A stretch of 64,000 nt of DNA from an uncultured Bacteroides sp. (GCA_937890825.1 CALADS010000068.1:124001-188000), one strand, 5' to 3'. Numbered from the stretch's first letter, positions 52,724-62,927 are shown. Notes: generated from the sequence alone by a model not told the origin. Numbers and translations are program-made.

Positions 52724-53731
52724 ATGAAGTCTATTTTAGTCACAGGAGCAAGCGGGTTTATCGGAAGCTATCTGGTAGAGGCTGCCGTGGAACGGGGGCT
52801 GCAGACATGGGCCGGAGTGCGCGCTTCGAGCAGTCGTAAATATTTGCAGGATCATAGAATACAGTTCTTTGAACTGGATTTTGGACATCCGGAGCGTATG
52901 CGTGCTTTGTTGCAGCAGCACAAGTTGCGATACGGCAGGTTCGATTACATAGTGCATTGTGCCGGAGTGACCAAGTGTGCCGACAAGCGCGACTTTGAAC
53001 GGGTGAATTATGGGCAGACGGCCGATTTTGTGCGGGCGCTGATAGAGCTGGATATGGTGCCTGTACAGTTTATCTTTATCAGTACATTGAGTGTTTTCGG
53101 TCCGGTACATGAGAAAGATTATCAACCGATTACCGACCGTGATATTCCACAACCCAATACAGCCTATGGACAGAGCAAATGGAAAGCCGAGCAGTTTTTG
53201 CAGAGTCTGCCCGATTTCCCCACTGTAATTTTTCGTCCTACAGGTGTATACGGTCCTAGAGAAAAGGATTATTTCCTGATGGCTCAATCTATCAAACAGC
53301 ATGTAGACGTGGCTGCCGGATTCAAACGGCAAGACCTGACCTTTGTTTATGTAAAGGATATTGTGCAGGCGGTTTTTCTGGCCATAGAGCGGCAGGTAAC
53401 TCATCGCGCCTATTTCCTATCGGACGGACAGGTGTATCAAAGTCGCACATTTTCGGACTTAATTCGTCGGGAATTGGGTAATCCGTTAGTTATTCGTTTG
53501 AAATTTCCGTTAATTGTATTGAAAATAGTATCTTTGCTGGCTGAATGGGTGGCTCGGTGCAGGGGCACATCCAGTACGCTCAATTCGGATAAGTATCGCA
53601 TCATGAAGCAGCGGAACTGGAGGTGCAACATTGCCCCCACGTGTGAAGAACTGGGCTATCGACCGCTTTATGACTTGGAACGGGGTGTAACCGAAACCAT
53701 GAATTGGTATAAGCAGGAAGGATGGCTGTAA
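52724..53731 (+). CDS. NAD-dependent epimerase/reductase (extended SDR), possible 3-ketosphinganine reductase
   Basis: The 335-residue protein has the N-terminal cofactor motif TGASGFIGSYL (residues 7-17) and the catalytic Tyr-Lys pair in AYGQSKWKAE (about 146-155). It belongs to the extended SDR group. In B. theta a gene of this kind reduces 3-ketosphinganine in sphingolipid synthesis, as I recall it; I cannot confirm that this is its counterpart. The neighbouring PAP2/IPC-synthase-like gene supports a lipid role. Other options are a sugar-nucleotide epimerase or a steroid/isoflavone-type reductase. Confidence 0.7.
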   Translation: MKSILVTGASGFIGSYLVEAAVERGLQTWAGVRASSSRKYLQDHRIQFFELDFGHPERMRALLQQHKLRYGRFDYIVHCAGVTKCADKRDFERVNYGQTADFVRALIELDMVPVQFIFISTLSVFGPVHEKDYQPITDRDIPQPNTAYGQSKWKAEQFLQSLPDFPTVIFRPTGVYGPREKDYFLMAQSIKQHVDVAAGFKRQDLTFVYVKDIVQAVFLAIERQVTHRAYFLSDGQVYQSRTFSDLIRRELGNPLVIRLKFPLIVLKIVSLLAEWVARCRGTSSTLNSDKYRIMKQRNWRCNIAPTCEELGYRPLYDLERGVTETMNWYKQEGWL

Positions 53732-53764
53732 GATAATATGTTTGACTGAAAATAGAACCCTTGA

Positions 53765-54727
53765 ATGATTGATTTATTCAGAAGAGTAGAGACCCGCAAA
53801 GGATTGTTTGCAGTAGAGAAAGCTACGCTGATATACAGTTTGTTGACTTCTATATTGATATTGTTTCTTTTTCAAGAAATGGATCATCCGGTGCAGATGT
53901 TGGTAGACCGTGCCCTGATAGCGGGTATGACGTTTCTGCTGATGTATCTATACCGACTGGCTCCTTGTAAATTCTCGGCTTTTATACGCATAGCCATCCA
54001 TATGTCTTTGCTTTCTTACTGGTACCCGGATACCTTCGAATTTAATCGCATTTTTCCGAATTTGGATCATCACTTTGCCGCTGCCGAACAGTGGCTGTTT
54101 GGCGGACAGCCTGCTGTGTGGTTCAGTGAGTGCTTTCCACAGATGTGGGTCAGCGAACCTTTCAATTTGGGCTATTTTTCTTACTATCCCATGATATTGG
54201 TGGTGGTAGTGTGGTACCTGTTTTACCGGTTCGACCTCTTCGAGAAGGTGTCCTTCGTCATTGTGACGGCTTTTTTCATCTATTACCTGTTCTATATCTT
54301 TGTGCCGGTGGCAGGTCCGCAGTTCTATTTTCCCGCCATTGGCATGGAGCAGGTGTCTAAAGGGGTGTTTCCGGCTATCGGTGATTATTTCCATCATCAC
54401 CAGGAACTGCTGCCGGGTCCCGGCTATGAGCATGGCTTGTTCTATAATCTGGTGGAGAGTTCGCAGCAAGTGGGCGAACGGCCCACAGCAGCATTTCCCA
54501 GTTCTCACGTGGGCATGAGTACCATTCTGATGATTATGGCTTGGCGAGGCAGCAAGAAACTGTTTGCAGCGCTGTTTCCTTTCTATGTACTGCTGTGCGG
54601 AGCTACGGTCTACATTCAGGCACACTATCTGATTGATGCCATTGTAGGTTTCTTTTCTGCGATCCTGTTATATGTGGGAGTCACGTGGATGTTTAAGAAA
54701 TGGTTTGCACAGCCAATGTTTCGCTGA
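53765..54727 (+). CDS. PAP2-type membrane enzyme resembling inositolphosphorylceramide synthase
   Basis: The 320-residue protein has about six membrane segments and the lipid-phosphatase motif pieces FPSSHVGMS (about 240-248) and AHYLIDAIVG (about 283-292, His the nucleophile). The pattern with a GPQFYF motif (about 182-187) matches the Aur1/inositolphosphotransferase-like group. Such enzymes transfer a phospho-headgroup onto ceramide or act on lipid phosphates. It follows the SDR gene by 33 bp, so the two may act together in sphingolipid synthesis. That is inference. Confidence 0.75.
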   Translation: MIDLFRRVETRKGLFAVEKATLIYSLLTSILILFLFQEMDHPVQMLVDRALIAGMTFLLMYLYRLAPCKFSAFIRIAIHMSLLSYWYPDTFEFNRIFPNLDHHFAAAEQWLFGGQPAVWFSECFPQMWVSEPFNLGYFSYYPMILVVVVWYLFYRFDLFEKVSFVIVTAFFIYYLFYIFVPVAGPQFYFPAIGMEQVSKGVFPAIGDYFHHHQELLPGPGYEHGLFYNLVESSQQVGERPTAAFPSSHVGMSTILMIMAWRGSKKLFAALFPFYVLLCGATVYIQAHYLIDAIVGFFSAILLYVGVTWMFKKWFAQPMFR

Positions 54728-54774
54728 GATGCTGAAAATAGATGCTGAATGGGGGTTATCTCAAAATAAATTAG

Positions 54775-54782
54775 TTATTTTG
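54775..54782 (+). promoter_or_regulatory. Possible -7 box for ruvB
   Basis: TTATTTTG differs from TAnnTTTG at one position and lies 22 bp before the ruvB ATG at 54805. Confidence 0.4.
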
Positions 54783-54804
54783 CAAGAAAAGAAGAATCAT
54801 CGGC

Positions 54805-55842
54805 ATGGAACAAGACTCCTTTGATATACGTAATCAGCAGCCAGTCACCGGTAAAGAGCGCGATTTTGAAAATGCACTCCGTCCGCTTTGTTTTGAGGAC
54901 TTCAGCGGGCAAGACAAGGTGGTGGATAATCTACGCATCTTCGTAAAGGCGGCACGTCTGCGCGGAGAGGCGCTCGACCATGTACTGCTGCATGGTCCTC
55001 CCGGATTGGGAAAAACTACACTCTCGAATATTATCGCCAATGAACTGGGGGTGGGATTCAAGATAACGTCGGGTCCGGTATTGGATAAGCCGGGTGATTT
55101 GGCAGGTATCCTCACCAGCCTGGAACCGAATGATGTGTTGTTTATCGACGAGATACATCGGTTGAGTCCGGTAGTAGAGGAGTATCTTTATTCGGCTATG
55201 GAGGATTACCGCATCGATATCATGATTGATAAAGGACCGTCGGCACGCAGCATTCAGATAGACTTGAACCCGTTTACCCTGGTGGGAGCTACTACGCGCA
55301 GCGGTTTGCTTACGGCGCCGCTTCGGGCACGTTTTGGCATCAATCTGCACCTGGAGTATTATGATGATGATATTCTCAGCGGCATTATCCGCCGTTCGGC
55401 AGGCATTCTGGATGTGCCTTGTTCTACGCGGGCTGCTACCGAGATTGCTTCGCGCAGTCGGGGTACGCCTCGTATAGCCAATGCCTTGCTGCGCCGCGTG
55501 CGCGACTTTGCACAGGTGAAGGGCACGGGGAGCATTGATACGGAAATAGCCCAGTATGCACTCGAGGCTCTGAATATCGATAAATATGGGTTGGACGAAA
55601 TAGACAATAAGATACTCTGTACGATTATCGATAAATTCAAGGGAGGTCCTGTGGGACTTACTACCATTGCCACAGCTTTGGGCGAAGATGCCGGTACCAT
55701 AGAAGAAGTGTATGAGCCCTTTCTTATCAAAGAAGGCTTCCTGAAGCGTACTCCGCGCGGAAGGGAAGTTACAGAGTTGGCTTACAAACATTTAGGACGG
55801 AGTATTTATACAAGTCAGAAGACTTTATTCGGTGATGAATGA
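54805..55842 (+). CDS. ruvB: Holliday junction branch migration helicase RuvB
   Basis: RuvB drives branch migration with RuvA in recombinational repair. The 345-residue protein has an AAA+ core with Walker A GPPGLGKTT (about 62-70), Walker B LFIDEIHRL (about 112) and a C-terminal winged helix with TPRGREVTELA. Length is normal. Confidence 0.97.
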   Translation: MEQDSFDIRNQQPVTGKERDFENALRPLCFEDFSGQDKVVDNLRIFVKAARLRGEALDHVLLHGPPGLGKTTLSNIIANELGVGFKITSGPVLDKPGDLAGILTSLEPNDVLFIDEIHRLSPVVEEYLYSAMEDYRIDIMIDKGPSARSIQIDLNPFTLVGATTRSGLLTAPLRARFGINLHLEYYDDDILSGIIRRSAGILDVPCSTRAATEIASRSRGTPRIANALLRRVRDFAQVKGTGSIDTEIAQYALEALNIDKYGLDEIDNKILCTIIDKFKGGPVGLTTIATALGEDAGTIEEVYEPFLIKEGFLKRTPRGREVTELAYKHLGRSIYTSQKTLFGDE

Positions 55843-55861
55843 TTAAAGATGAATAATAGAC

Positions 55862-57304
55862 ATGGCGGGATTGAAAAGTTTGGCTAAGGAAACGGCTATC
55901 TACGGACTGAGCAGTATCGTGGGGCGTTTTCTGAATTATCTGCTGGTACCAGTATATACTTCTGCGTTGTCGGCACAGTCGGGCGGCTACGGGGTAGTTA
56001 CCAATCTGTATGCCTGGACGGCATTGGCCATGGTGATGCTGACGTTTGGTATGGAAACGGGCTTTTTCCGCTTCGCCAATCGCGCAGGCGAAGACCCTAA
56101 GCGGGTCTATTCCACCACCTTGCTGAGTGTGGGAGCAGTAGCTGTGTGCTTTCTGCTGCTGGGACTCTTGTTCCTGCATCCCTTGGCAGGCATGATGGGG
56201 TATGCCGATCATCCTTGGTATTTGGGCATGATGATGGCCGTGGTAGCCATGGATGCCATTCAGAGCATCCCTTTTGCCTATTTGCGCTATCAGAAACGGC
56301 CACTGAAATTTGCCGCTCTGAAGTTGCTGTTTATCTTCCTGAACATAACGCTAAACTTAATCTATTACGTAGTTATGCGTGGCAGTGACGTAAGCTATGC
56401 TTTCCTGTTCAATTTGATATGCACGTCGGTAGTGATGTTGTGTCTGATACCCGAGATGCGCGGATTTGCCTACATCCTGGACCGGGCCTTGCTGCGCCGT
56501 ATGTTGGCCTATAGCCTGCCGCTGCTGGTGCTGGGGCTGGCGGGTATTCTGAATCAGGTGGCCGACAAGATTATTTTTCGCTTTGTATATCCCGATGAAT
56601 CGGCGGCTTTGGTGCAACTGGGCATTTACGGGGCGGCCAGTAAGATAGCCATGGTGATGGCCATGCTGACACAGGCTTTCCGCTTTGCGTACGAACCGTT
56701 TGTATTCGGGAAAAGCCGGGAGAAAGATAACCGGGCGATGTATGCACAAGCCATGAAATTCTTTATTATCTTTACGTTGCTGGCTTTTCTGGCGGTGATG
56801 TTTTATTTGGATGTATTGAAATTTATCATCGGACGTGACTATTGGCCGGGGCTGCGGGTAGTGCCTATCGTGATGGCTGCCGAAATCTTTATGGGTGTGT
56901 ATTTCAACCTTTCTTTCTGGTATAAGTTAATCGATGAAACCCGTTGGGGGGCTTATTTCTCTTTGACCGGATGCACCATACTGATCTTGCTGAATATTTT
57001 CCTAATTCCCCGTTATGGCTATATGGCTTGTGCCTGGGCCGGATTTGCCGGCTATGGGGTGGCCATGGTATTGTCTTATGTAGTGGGACAGAAAAAATAC
57101 CCCATTCAATACGATTTGAAGGCCATCGGTGCGTATGTACTCTTGGCAGCCGTGCTGTATGTGGCGGCCGTTTGGGTGCCTGTCGATAACCTATTCCTCC
57201 GTTTGGCATACCGCACTTTACTGTTGTTGATTTTCTTGGCCTATGTGGTGAAGCGGGATTTGCCGTTGCGGCAGATACCGGTAATCAACCGACTGATAAA
57301 ATAA
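55862..57304 (+). CDS. Polysaccharide/lipid flippase (MVF/Wzx superfamily)
   Basis: The 480-residue protein has about 12-14 membrane segments and opens with KETAIYGLSSIVGRFLNYLLVP, the pattern of O-antigen and polysaccharide flippases split over TM1. It should move a lipid-linked saccharide across the inner membrane. Its cargo is unknown and no glycosyltransferases are nearby. It begins 19 bp after ruvB. Confidence 0.82.
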   Translation: MAGLKSLAKETAIYGLSSIVGRFLNYLLVPVYTSALSAQSGGYGVVTNLYAWTALAMVMLTFGMETGFFRFANRAGEDPKRVYSTTLLSVGAVAVCFLLLGLLFLHPLAGMMGYADHPWYLGMMMAVVAMDAIQSIPFAYLRYQKRPLKFAALKLLFIFLNITLNLIYYVVMRGSDVSYAFLFNLICTSVVMLCLIPEMRGFAYILDRALLRRMLAYSLPLLVLGLAGILNQVADKIIFRFVYPDESAALVQLGIYGAASKIAMVMAMLTQAFRFAYEPFVFGKSREKDNRAMYAQAMKFFIIFTLLAFLAVMFYLDVLKFIIGRDYWPGLRVVPIVMAAEIFMGVYFNLSFWYKLIDETRWGAYFSLTGCTILILLNIFLIPRYGYMACAWAGFAGYGVAMVLSYVVGQKKYPIQYDLKAIGAYVLLAAVLYVAAVWVPVDNLFLRLAYRTLLLLIFLAYVVKRDLPLRQIPVINRLIK

Positions 57305-57337
57305 AAGAATCAAAGAAATCAATTAAATCTACTAAAA

Positions 57338-58699
57338 ATGAATCAGTCATCTAAGAAAATGTTCGTTATCCGGAAATTCCTGAATGAATACCTAGATTTA
57401 CGCAAGGATAAAGACAATGAATTGGCTACTGTAGAGTCTATCCGGAAGGGAGTGGAGTTTAAAGGAGCGAATCTGTGGATTTTGATTTTTGCCATTTTTA
57501 TGGCTTCATTGGGGTTGAATGTCAATTCCACGGCGGTGATTATCGGTGCCATGTTGATTTCGCCGCTTATGGGACCTATCATGGGGGTGGGGCTGTCGGT
57601 AGGATTGAACGATTTTGAATTGATGAAACGCTCTCTGAAGAGTTTCTTCATCACTACGCTGTTCAGTGTCACCACGGCCACTATCTTCTTCTTGATTAGT
57701 CCGGTGGCCGAAGGGCAATCGGAACTGCTGGCGCGTACATCACCTACCATTTACGACGTATTCATCGCTCTGATGGGTGGTTTGGCCGGTGTGACGGCTC
57801 TTTCTACCAAAGAGAAGGGAAATGTGATTCCGGGTGTGGCCATCGCTACGGCTTTGATGCCTCCGCTCTGTACGGCTGGCTATGGCTTGGCTACAGGCAA
57901 TCTGATTTATTTCCTGGGAGCGTTTTACCTGTATTTCATCAATTCTGTATTCATCAGTCTGGCCACTTTCCTGGGGGTGCGGGTGATGCATTTCAAGCGA
58001 AAGGAATTTGTAGACAAGTGCAGAGAGAAGACGGTGCGGAAATATATCGTTTTCATCGCAGTACTTACCATGTGTCCGGCTGTGTATCTCACCGTGGGCA
58101 TCATTCAGGACACCTTCTTCCGCGGAGCCGTGAATAAGTTTGTAACCGAGCAACTGTCTTTTGAAAATACACAGGTGCTGGACAAGAAAATCATTACCGA
58201 GGGAAAGGAACGCGAAATCAGGGTAGTGCTCATCGGACAGGAAGTACCCGAGGCTTCCATCGCCATAGCACGCAGCAAAATGAAGGATTATAAGCTGAAA
58301 GACACCAAATTGGTGGTGATGCAGGGCATGAACAATGAATCGCTCGACATTTCTTCTATCCGTGCCATGGTCATGGAAGATTTCTATAAGAACAGTGAAC
58401 AGCGGCTGGTGGAGCAGAAACAGAAAATCGAGGCACTGGAGAAGGACTTAAAGCGCTATCAGTCGTTCAATGAACTGGGCAAGCAGATTATTCCGGAACT
58501 GAAAGTGCTGTATCCTTCTGTGAAGTCTGTATCCATATCACATGCTGTGGAAATCAGCGTGGATTCCCTGCGTACCGATACGGTGACCTTGGCCGTATTG
58601 AAGTTTGGAAAGACTCCGAATGCTTCGGAAGAGAAGAAGATATCCAATTGGCTGAAGGCACGTACCGGAGCTAAAAAATTGAGGTTGATAGCGGAATAA
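57338..58699 (+). CDS. DUF389 membrane protein
   Basis: The 453-residue protein has a hydrophobic DUF389 domain (about 45-260; five or six membrane segments, with NSTAVIIGAMLISPLMGPIMG) followed by a soluble, partly coiled-coil tail (about 330-453). Family members are widespread but of uncertain function. The tail here (KIEALEKDLKRYQSF) may interact with envelope proteins. It lies 33 bp after the flippase gene. Confidence 0.82.
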   Translation: MNQSSKKMFVIRKFLNEYLDLRKDKDNELATVESIRKGVEFKGANLWILIFAIFMASLGLNVNSTAVIIGAMLISPLMGPIMGVGLSVGLNDFELMKRSLKSFFITTLFSVTTATIFFLISPVAEGQSELLARTSPTIYDVFIALMGGLAGVTALSTKEKGNVIPGVAIATALMPPLCTAGYGLATGNLIYFLGAFYLYFINSVFISLATFLGVRVMHFKRKEFVDKCREKTVRKYIVFIAVLTMCPAVYLTVGIIQDTFFRGAVNKFVTEQLSFENTQVLDKKIITEGKEREIRVVLIGQEVPEASIAIARSKMKDYKLKDTKLVVMQGMNNESLDISSIRAMVMEDFYKNSEQRLVEQKQKIEALEKDLKRYQSFNELGKQIIPELKVLYPSVKSVSISHAVEISVDSLRTDTVTLAVLKFGKTPNASEEKKISNWLKARTGAKKLRLIAE

Positions 58700-58724
58700 G
58701 AATAGCTTGATAGAAGAGATAGCC

Positions 58725-60872
58725 ATGAAACTGGAAGAGAGATACTGCAAGTGGCTGCTGGGAGCCGTGTTGATGCTCCTGCCCTGGATGGGGTGGGCAG
58801 ATGAAGGCATGTGGATGCCGGGAAGGCTGGACAAACAGACGCAGAAACTGATGAAGGAACTGGGACTGCAACTGTCGGCCAGGCAATTGTATCATCCTAA
58901 AAAAGCTTCTTTGAAAGATGCCGTGGTGAGTTTCGGCGGTTTTTGTTCAGGAGTAGTGGTATCGGAAGACGGATTGGTATTTACCAATCACCATTGCGGA
59001 TTCAGCAGCATTCAGCAGCACTCTTCTGTGCAGCACGATTATCTGAAACAGGGATTTGTGGCGAAGAATCGCCATGAGGAGTTGCCGAATCCGGAATTGT
59101 ATGTGCGCTTCTTGCTGAGGCAGGAAGAGGTGACCCGGCGCGTGCTGCAAGGGGTGACTCCTGCCATGAGCGAGGCACAGCGTACGGCAGTGGTAGACTC
59201 CATGATGCTGGTTATCGGAGCAGAGGTGTCGGCACAGGATTCTACGCTGGTGGGAGTGGTAGACGCTTATTATGGAGGTAATGAATTCTGGCTGTCGGTG
59301 TACCGCGATTATAACGACGTACGCTTGGTCTTTGCTCCCCCTTCCTCGGTGGGTAAGTTCGGATGGGATAAAGATAACTGGATGTGGCCCCGGCATACGG
59401 GCGATTTCTGTGTGTTTCGTATCTATGCGGATAAAGACAATCGTCCGGCCGACTATTCTCCCGAGAATGTGCCGTATCATCCCGACTATGTGGCACCTGT
59501 CTCCCTGGCAGGCTATCAGGAGGGTGATTTCTGTATGACCTACGGCTATCCGGGCAGCACCGACCGGTATCTGTCTTCGTATGGCATAGAAGAACGGATG
59601 AATCATGCCAATCAGGCACAGATTGATGTACGCGGCATCAAGCAGGCCATCTGGAAGAGAGAAATGGAGCGCCATGATGACATCCGTATCAAGTATGCTT
59701 CCAAATATGATGAAAGTTCCAATTACTGGAAGAACAGCATCGGTACCAACCGGGCCATTCAGAAGCTGGGTGTCTTGCAGAAGAAACGGGCGTTGGAGCA
59801 GGAGCTCAGGCGGTGGATACGTACGCAATCGGGCGATACAGCCTTGCTTCGTTTGTTTACCAATCTGGAACTGAACTATAAGAGTCGGAGGAATATACAC
59901 CGGGCGCAAGCTTACTTTGTAGAGGCTTTCCTGAATGCTCCGGAATTGGTGCAGCAGGCATTGGCGATTCTGAATTTTGATTTTGAGGGAGAGCGTGAAA
60001 GGGTGGTGGCAGGCCTGAAGAAAATAGTGGAAACCTATGCCAATATGGATGCCACCATCGACAAGGAAGTATTGGCTGCCATGCTGGATGTATATGCCCA
60101 GGAAGTAGATTCAGCCTATTGGCCGGAGGTGTATCACACTATTTCTACCCAATATGGAGGTAATCGGCAAGCCTATGTCGATGCATTGTATGCACAGACA
60201 CAACTGTCTACCGTCAGCGGGCTTCAACGCTTTCTGGAGCAGGATACTACGTACCATTTTCTGAACGATCCGGCAGTGACGTTAGGCATTGACTTAATCA
60301 CAAAGTTCTTCGAGATGAGTATGCAGATGCAGGAAGCATCTGTCAACATAGAACGTGGTGAACGCTTGCTGAATGAGGCCGTCCGCCGGATGTATGCTAC
60401 CCGTAATTTCTATCCCGATGCCAATTCCACGCTGAGGCTCAGCTTCGGAACCATAGGCGGCTATGAGCCTTTCGACGGGGCGGTGTATGATTACTACACC
60501 ACTGCCAAGGGGGTGCTGGAGAAAGCGAGAACCCATGCCGGGAATCCGGATTTCGAAGTGCAGCCCGAATTGTTGTCTTTATTGTCGGCTGCTGATTACG
60601 GACCGTATGCCGATGAAAAGGGCGATTTACGTGTGTGCTTTATATCCGATAATGATATTACAGGCGGCAATAGCGGCAGTGCCATGTTTAATGCCCGCGG
60701 CGAACTGCTGGGCCTGGCTTTCGACGGGAACTGGGAAGCGATGAGCGGCGATTTGCTGTTCGAACCCCAGACACAGCGCACCATCGGGGTAGATGTGCGC
60801 TACATACTCTTTCTGATGGAATATCAGGGAAAGGCTCAACACCTCATTCAAGAATTGAAGTTGGTACGGTGA
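58725..60872 (+). CDS. S46-family dipeptidyl-peptidase, DPP7 type
   Basis: The 715-residue periplasmic exopeptidase frees dipeptides from the N-termini of peptides. The catalytic His lies in TNHHCGF (about 84-90) and the Ser in ITGGNSGSAM (Ser650). Eighteen residues after that Ser there is Gly (FDGNW), which fits DPP7, specific for hydrophobic P1 residues. DPP11 has Arg there and prefers acidic residues. The start at 58725 (MKLEERY) gives a proper signal peptide ending GWAD; an upstream Met 18 bp earlier is less likely. Such enzymes feed peptide catabolism. Confidence 0.9.
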   Translation: MKLEERYCKWLLGAVLMLLPWMGWADEGMWMPGRLDKQTQKLMKELGLQLSARQLYHPKKASLKDAVVSFGGFCSGVVVSEDGLVFTNHHCGFSSIQQHSSVQHDYLKQGFVAKNRHEELPNPELYVRFLLRQEEVTRRVLQGVTPAMSEAQRTAVVDSMMLVIGAEVSAQDSTLVGVVDAYYGGNEFWLSVYRDYNDVRLVFAPPSSVGKFGWDKDNWMWPRHTGDFCVFRIYADKDNRPADYSPENVPYHPDYVAPVSLAGYQEGDFCMTYGYPGSTDRYLSSYGIEERMNHANQAQIDVRGIKQAIWKREMERHDDIRIKYASKYDESSNYWKNSIGTNRAIQKLGVLQKKRALEQELRRWIRTQSGDTALLRLFTNLELNYKSRRNIHRAQAYFVEAFLNAPELVQQALAILNFDFEGERERVVAGLKKIVETYANMDATIDKEVLAAMLDVYAQEVDSAYWPEVYHTISTQYGGNRQAYVDALYAQTQLSTVSGLQRFLEQDTTYHFLNDPAVTLGIDLITKFFEMSMQMQEASVNIERGERLLNEAVRRMYATRNFYPDANSTLRLSFGTIGGYEPFDGAVYDYYTTAKGVLEKARTHAGNPDFEVQPELLSLLSAADYGPYADEKGDLRVCFISDNDITGGNSGSAMFNARGELLGLAFDGNWEAMSGDLLFEPQTQRTIGVDVRYILFLMEYQGKAQHLIQELKLVR

Positions 60873-60914
60873 AATGGATATGTGAACGCCTGATGCGGAT
60901 GGAGTAGAGGCCGG

Positions 60915-60971
60915 AAAAAAAAGTTGACCTCATATCCCGTAAATAGTGGGGGGATGAAGTCAACCTTTTTT
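60915..60971. terminator. Bidirectional terminator between DPP7 and the helicase gene
   Basis: Long arms (60915-60931 with 60954-60971, AGTTGAC/GTCAACC with two mismatches) have A and T runs on their two sides, between converging genes. Confidence 0.7.
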
Positions 60972-61009
60972 GCCAAAGTCAGGCTATCCGTTGCATCGTG
61001 CCCGGTAGG

Positions 61010-62896
61010 TTATTTCTTCTTTTTGGAACGCTTGGCCCAGCCTTCTTCGCTGAAATCAGGCTCGAATCCCTTTAACTCGTCGTTGTGCTGGAAGAACTGC
61101 TTCCAGTCGTCCTTTTTGCCGCGGGGCTTGGTGTAGCCGCGTTCTTCTCTGCTTGGTTTTTTCTTTCCTTTTTTCTCCGGCATTTCATCGGCTCTTTTGG
61201 AAGCGGTCTGTGCGGCTGGTTTTCTTTTGCCTTCTTTCCCTTTTCCGTTTCCCTTTTCTTTTCCGTTTCCTTCTTCACCAGCTATTTCCACCGAAACCTT
61301 GCGACCGTTCCAGTTGGCTCGGTTCAGGGCTTTCAGCACGTTCTTGGCTTCGCCTTCTTCCACTTCAAAGAAAGCAAACTTCTGCATGATGTCGATACGT
61401 CCCAGCTCAATGCGTCCGCGGGTATTCTTGTTCAGCAGATTGATGAGGTCGTTCGGGAAGAAGCTGTCTATCTTGCCCACGTTGATGAAGAGACGTGCAA
61501 AGCCCGGTTCTGCCGTTCTGCTGCGTGCGCCTTTCTCTCCTTTACGGCCTTTCTCACCTCCCAGGCTGCCGGTAATCTCAATCTCCTCACGGTCGCGGTA
61601 ATACTCCAGAAAACGGTTGAATTCATGGCTTACCATGCGTTTGATAAGGTCTTCTTTCGACAGCCAGTCCAGCTTGCGGTAGATTTCCGGCATGAAATCC
61701 GCAATTTCTTCTTCGTTCACCTTCACTTTCTCCACGTCGTCGATTACCTTGAACAGTTGTTTCTGGCAAATCTGTTTTCCGGTAGGCATTTCGCCCGGAA
61801 TGAATTTTTTGCCGATGATGCGTTCTATTTCACGCATCTTGCCCTTCTCGCGCAGGTTGATGATGGCAATGGAAGTACCCGTTTTTCCGGCACGTCCGGT
61901 ACGTCCGCTGCGGTGCGTATAGCTTTCGGTATCATCCGGCAGGCCGTAGTTGATGACGTGCGTCAAATCATCCACGTCCAATCCACGGGCAGCCACATCG
62001 GTAGCCACCAGCAGTTGCAGGTTGCGGATGCGGAATTTCTGCATCACTGCATCGCGTTGTGCTTGGCTCAATTCACCATGCAGCGAATCAGCATTGTAGC
62101 CTTCCTGCATCAGTTTGTCTGCTATCTCCTGAGTTTCCTTGCGCGTACGGCAGAAGATGATGCCGTAGATTTGCGGATAAAAATCCACGATGCGCTTCAA
62201 GGCTGCATATTTATCCTTTGCATGTACGCAAAATACCACGTGTTTCACATTGGCTGTACCTTCATTCTTACGGCCTATCGTGATTTCCTTGGCATTATGC
62301 AGATAATTCTTCGATATGCGGGCTATTTCAGGGCTCATGGTAGCCGAGAACAGCAGGGTGTTCCGTTCTTCGGGTACATCGGCCAGGATGGCGTTGATGC
62401 TGTCGGTGAAGCCCATGTTGAGCATTTCATCAGCTTCGTCCATCACTACATTCTGGATAGTGGTCAGTGACACGGTTTTGCGCTCCATCAAGTCGAGCAA
62501 TCGTCCGGGAGTAGCCACGATGATATGCACTCCTTTCTTCAGAGCACGAATCTGGCTTTCGATGGAGGAACCTCCATAAACCGGAAGAACTTTCAGGCCA
62601 TCCACATATTTGGAGTAGTCATTCAAGTCATCTGCTATCTGCAGACATAGTTCTCGGGTAGGGCAGAGAATCAACGATTGCGGAACGGTTCTGTTTACCT
62701 CTATTTTCTGTATCAGCGGGAGGCCGAATGCTGCAGTTTTACCCGTGCCTGTTTGTGCCAGGGCAACGATATCATTATTAACTCCCAATAGATAAGGGAT
62801 TACTTCTTCTTGTACCGGCATGGGATGTTCATATCCCATTTCTTCAATAGCACGGCGTATCTCCGGCGACACACCGAGCTCTTCAAATGTCTTCAT
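61010..62896 (-). CDS. DEAD-box RNA helicase with C-terminal RNA-binding domain
   Basis: The 628-residue protein carries the two RecA-like domains with Q motif, Walker A AQTGTGKT (about 45-52), DEAD (about 154-157 in VMDEADEML), SAT and HRSGRTGRAGKTG. A DbpA-type RNA-binding domain follows (about 485-560; FINVGKIDSFFPNDL), then a long Lys- and Gly-rich tail (about 560-628). It resembles the CsdA/DeaD group that acts in ribosome assembly and cold response. The basic tail is longer than in E. coli homologues. Confidence 0.92.
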   Translation of the reverse strand: MKTFEELGVSPEIRRAIEEMGYEHPMPVQEEVIPYLLGVNNDIVALAQTGTGKTAAFGLPLIQKIEVNRTVPQSLILCPTRELCLQIADDLNDYSKYVDGLKVLPVYGGSSIESQIRALKKGVHIIVATPGRLLDLMERKTVSLTTIQNVVMDEADEMLNMGFTDSINAILADVPEERNTLLFSATMSPEIARISKNYLHNAKEITIGRKNEGTANVKHVVFCVHAKDKYAALKRIVDFYPQIYGIIFCRTRKETQEIADKLMQEGYNADSLHGELSQAQRDAVMQKFRIRNLQLLVATDVAARGLDVDDLTHVINYGLPDDTESYTHRSGRTGRAGKTGTSIAIINLREKGKMREIERIIGKKFIPGEMPTGKQICQKQLFKVIDDVEKVKVNEEEIADFMPEIYRKLDWLSKEDLIKRMVSHEFNRFLEYYRDREEIEITGSLGGEKGRKGEKGARSRTAEPGFARLFINVGKIDSFFPNDLINLLNKNTRGRIELGRIDIMQKFAFFEVEEGEAKNVLKALNRANWNGRKVSVEIAGEEGNGKEKGNGKGKEGKRKPAAQTASKRADEMPEKKGKKKPSREERGYTKPRGKKDDWKQFFQHNDELKGFEPDFSEEGWAKRSKKKK

Positions 62897-62927
62897 TAAA
62901 TCTTTGTATATCTTTATATTTCGGGTG

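Noticed and set aside
54754..54771. A third copy of the sRNA promoter module (GGTTATCTCAAAATAAAT)
   Set aside because: The -33-like CAAA has no TAnnTTTG at the right distance on the minus strand, and the remaining module bases do not match.
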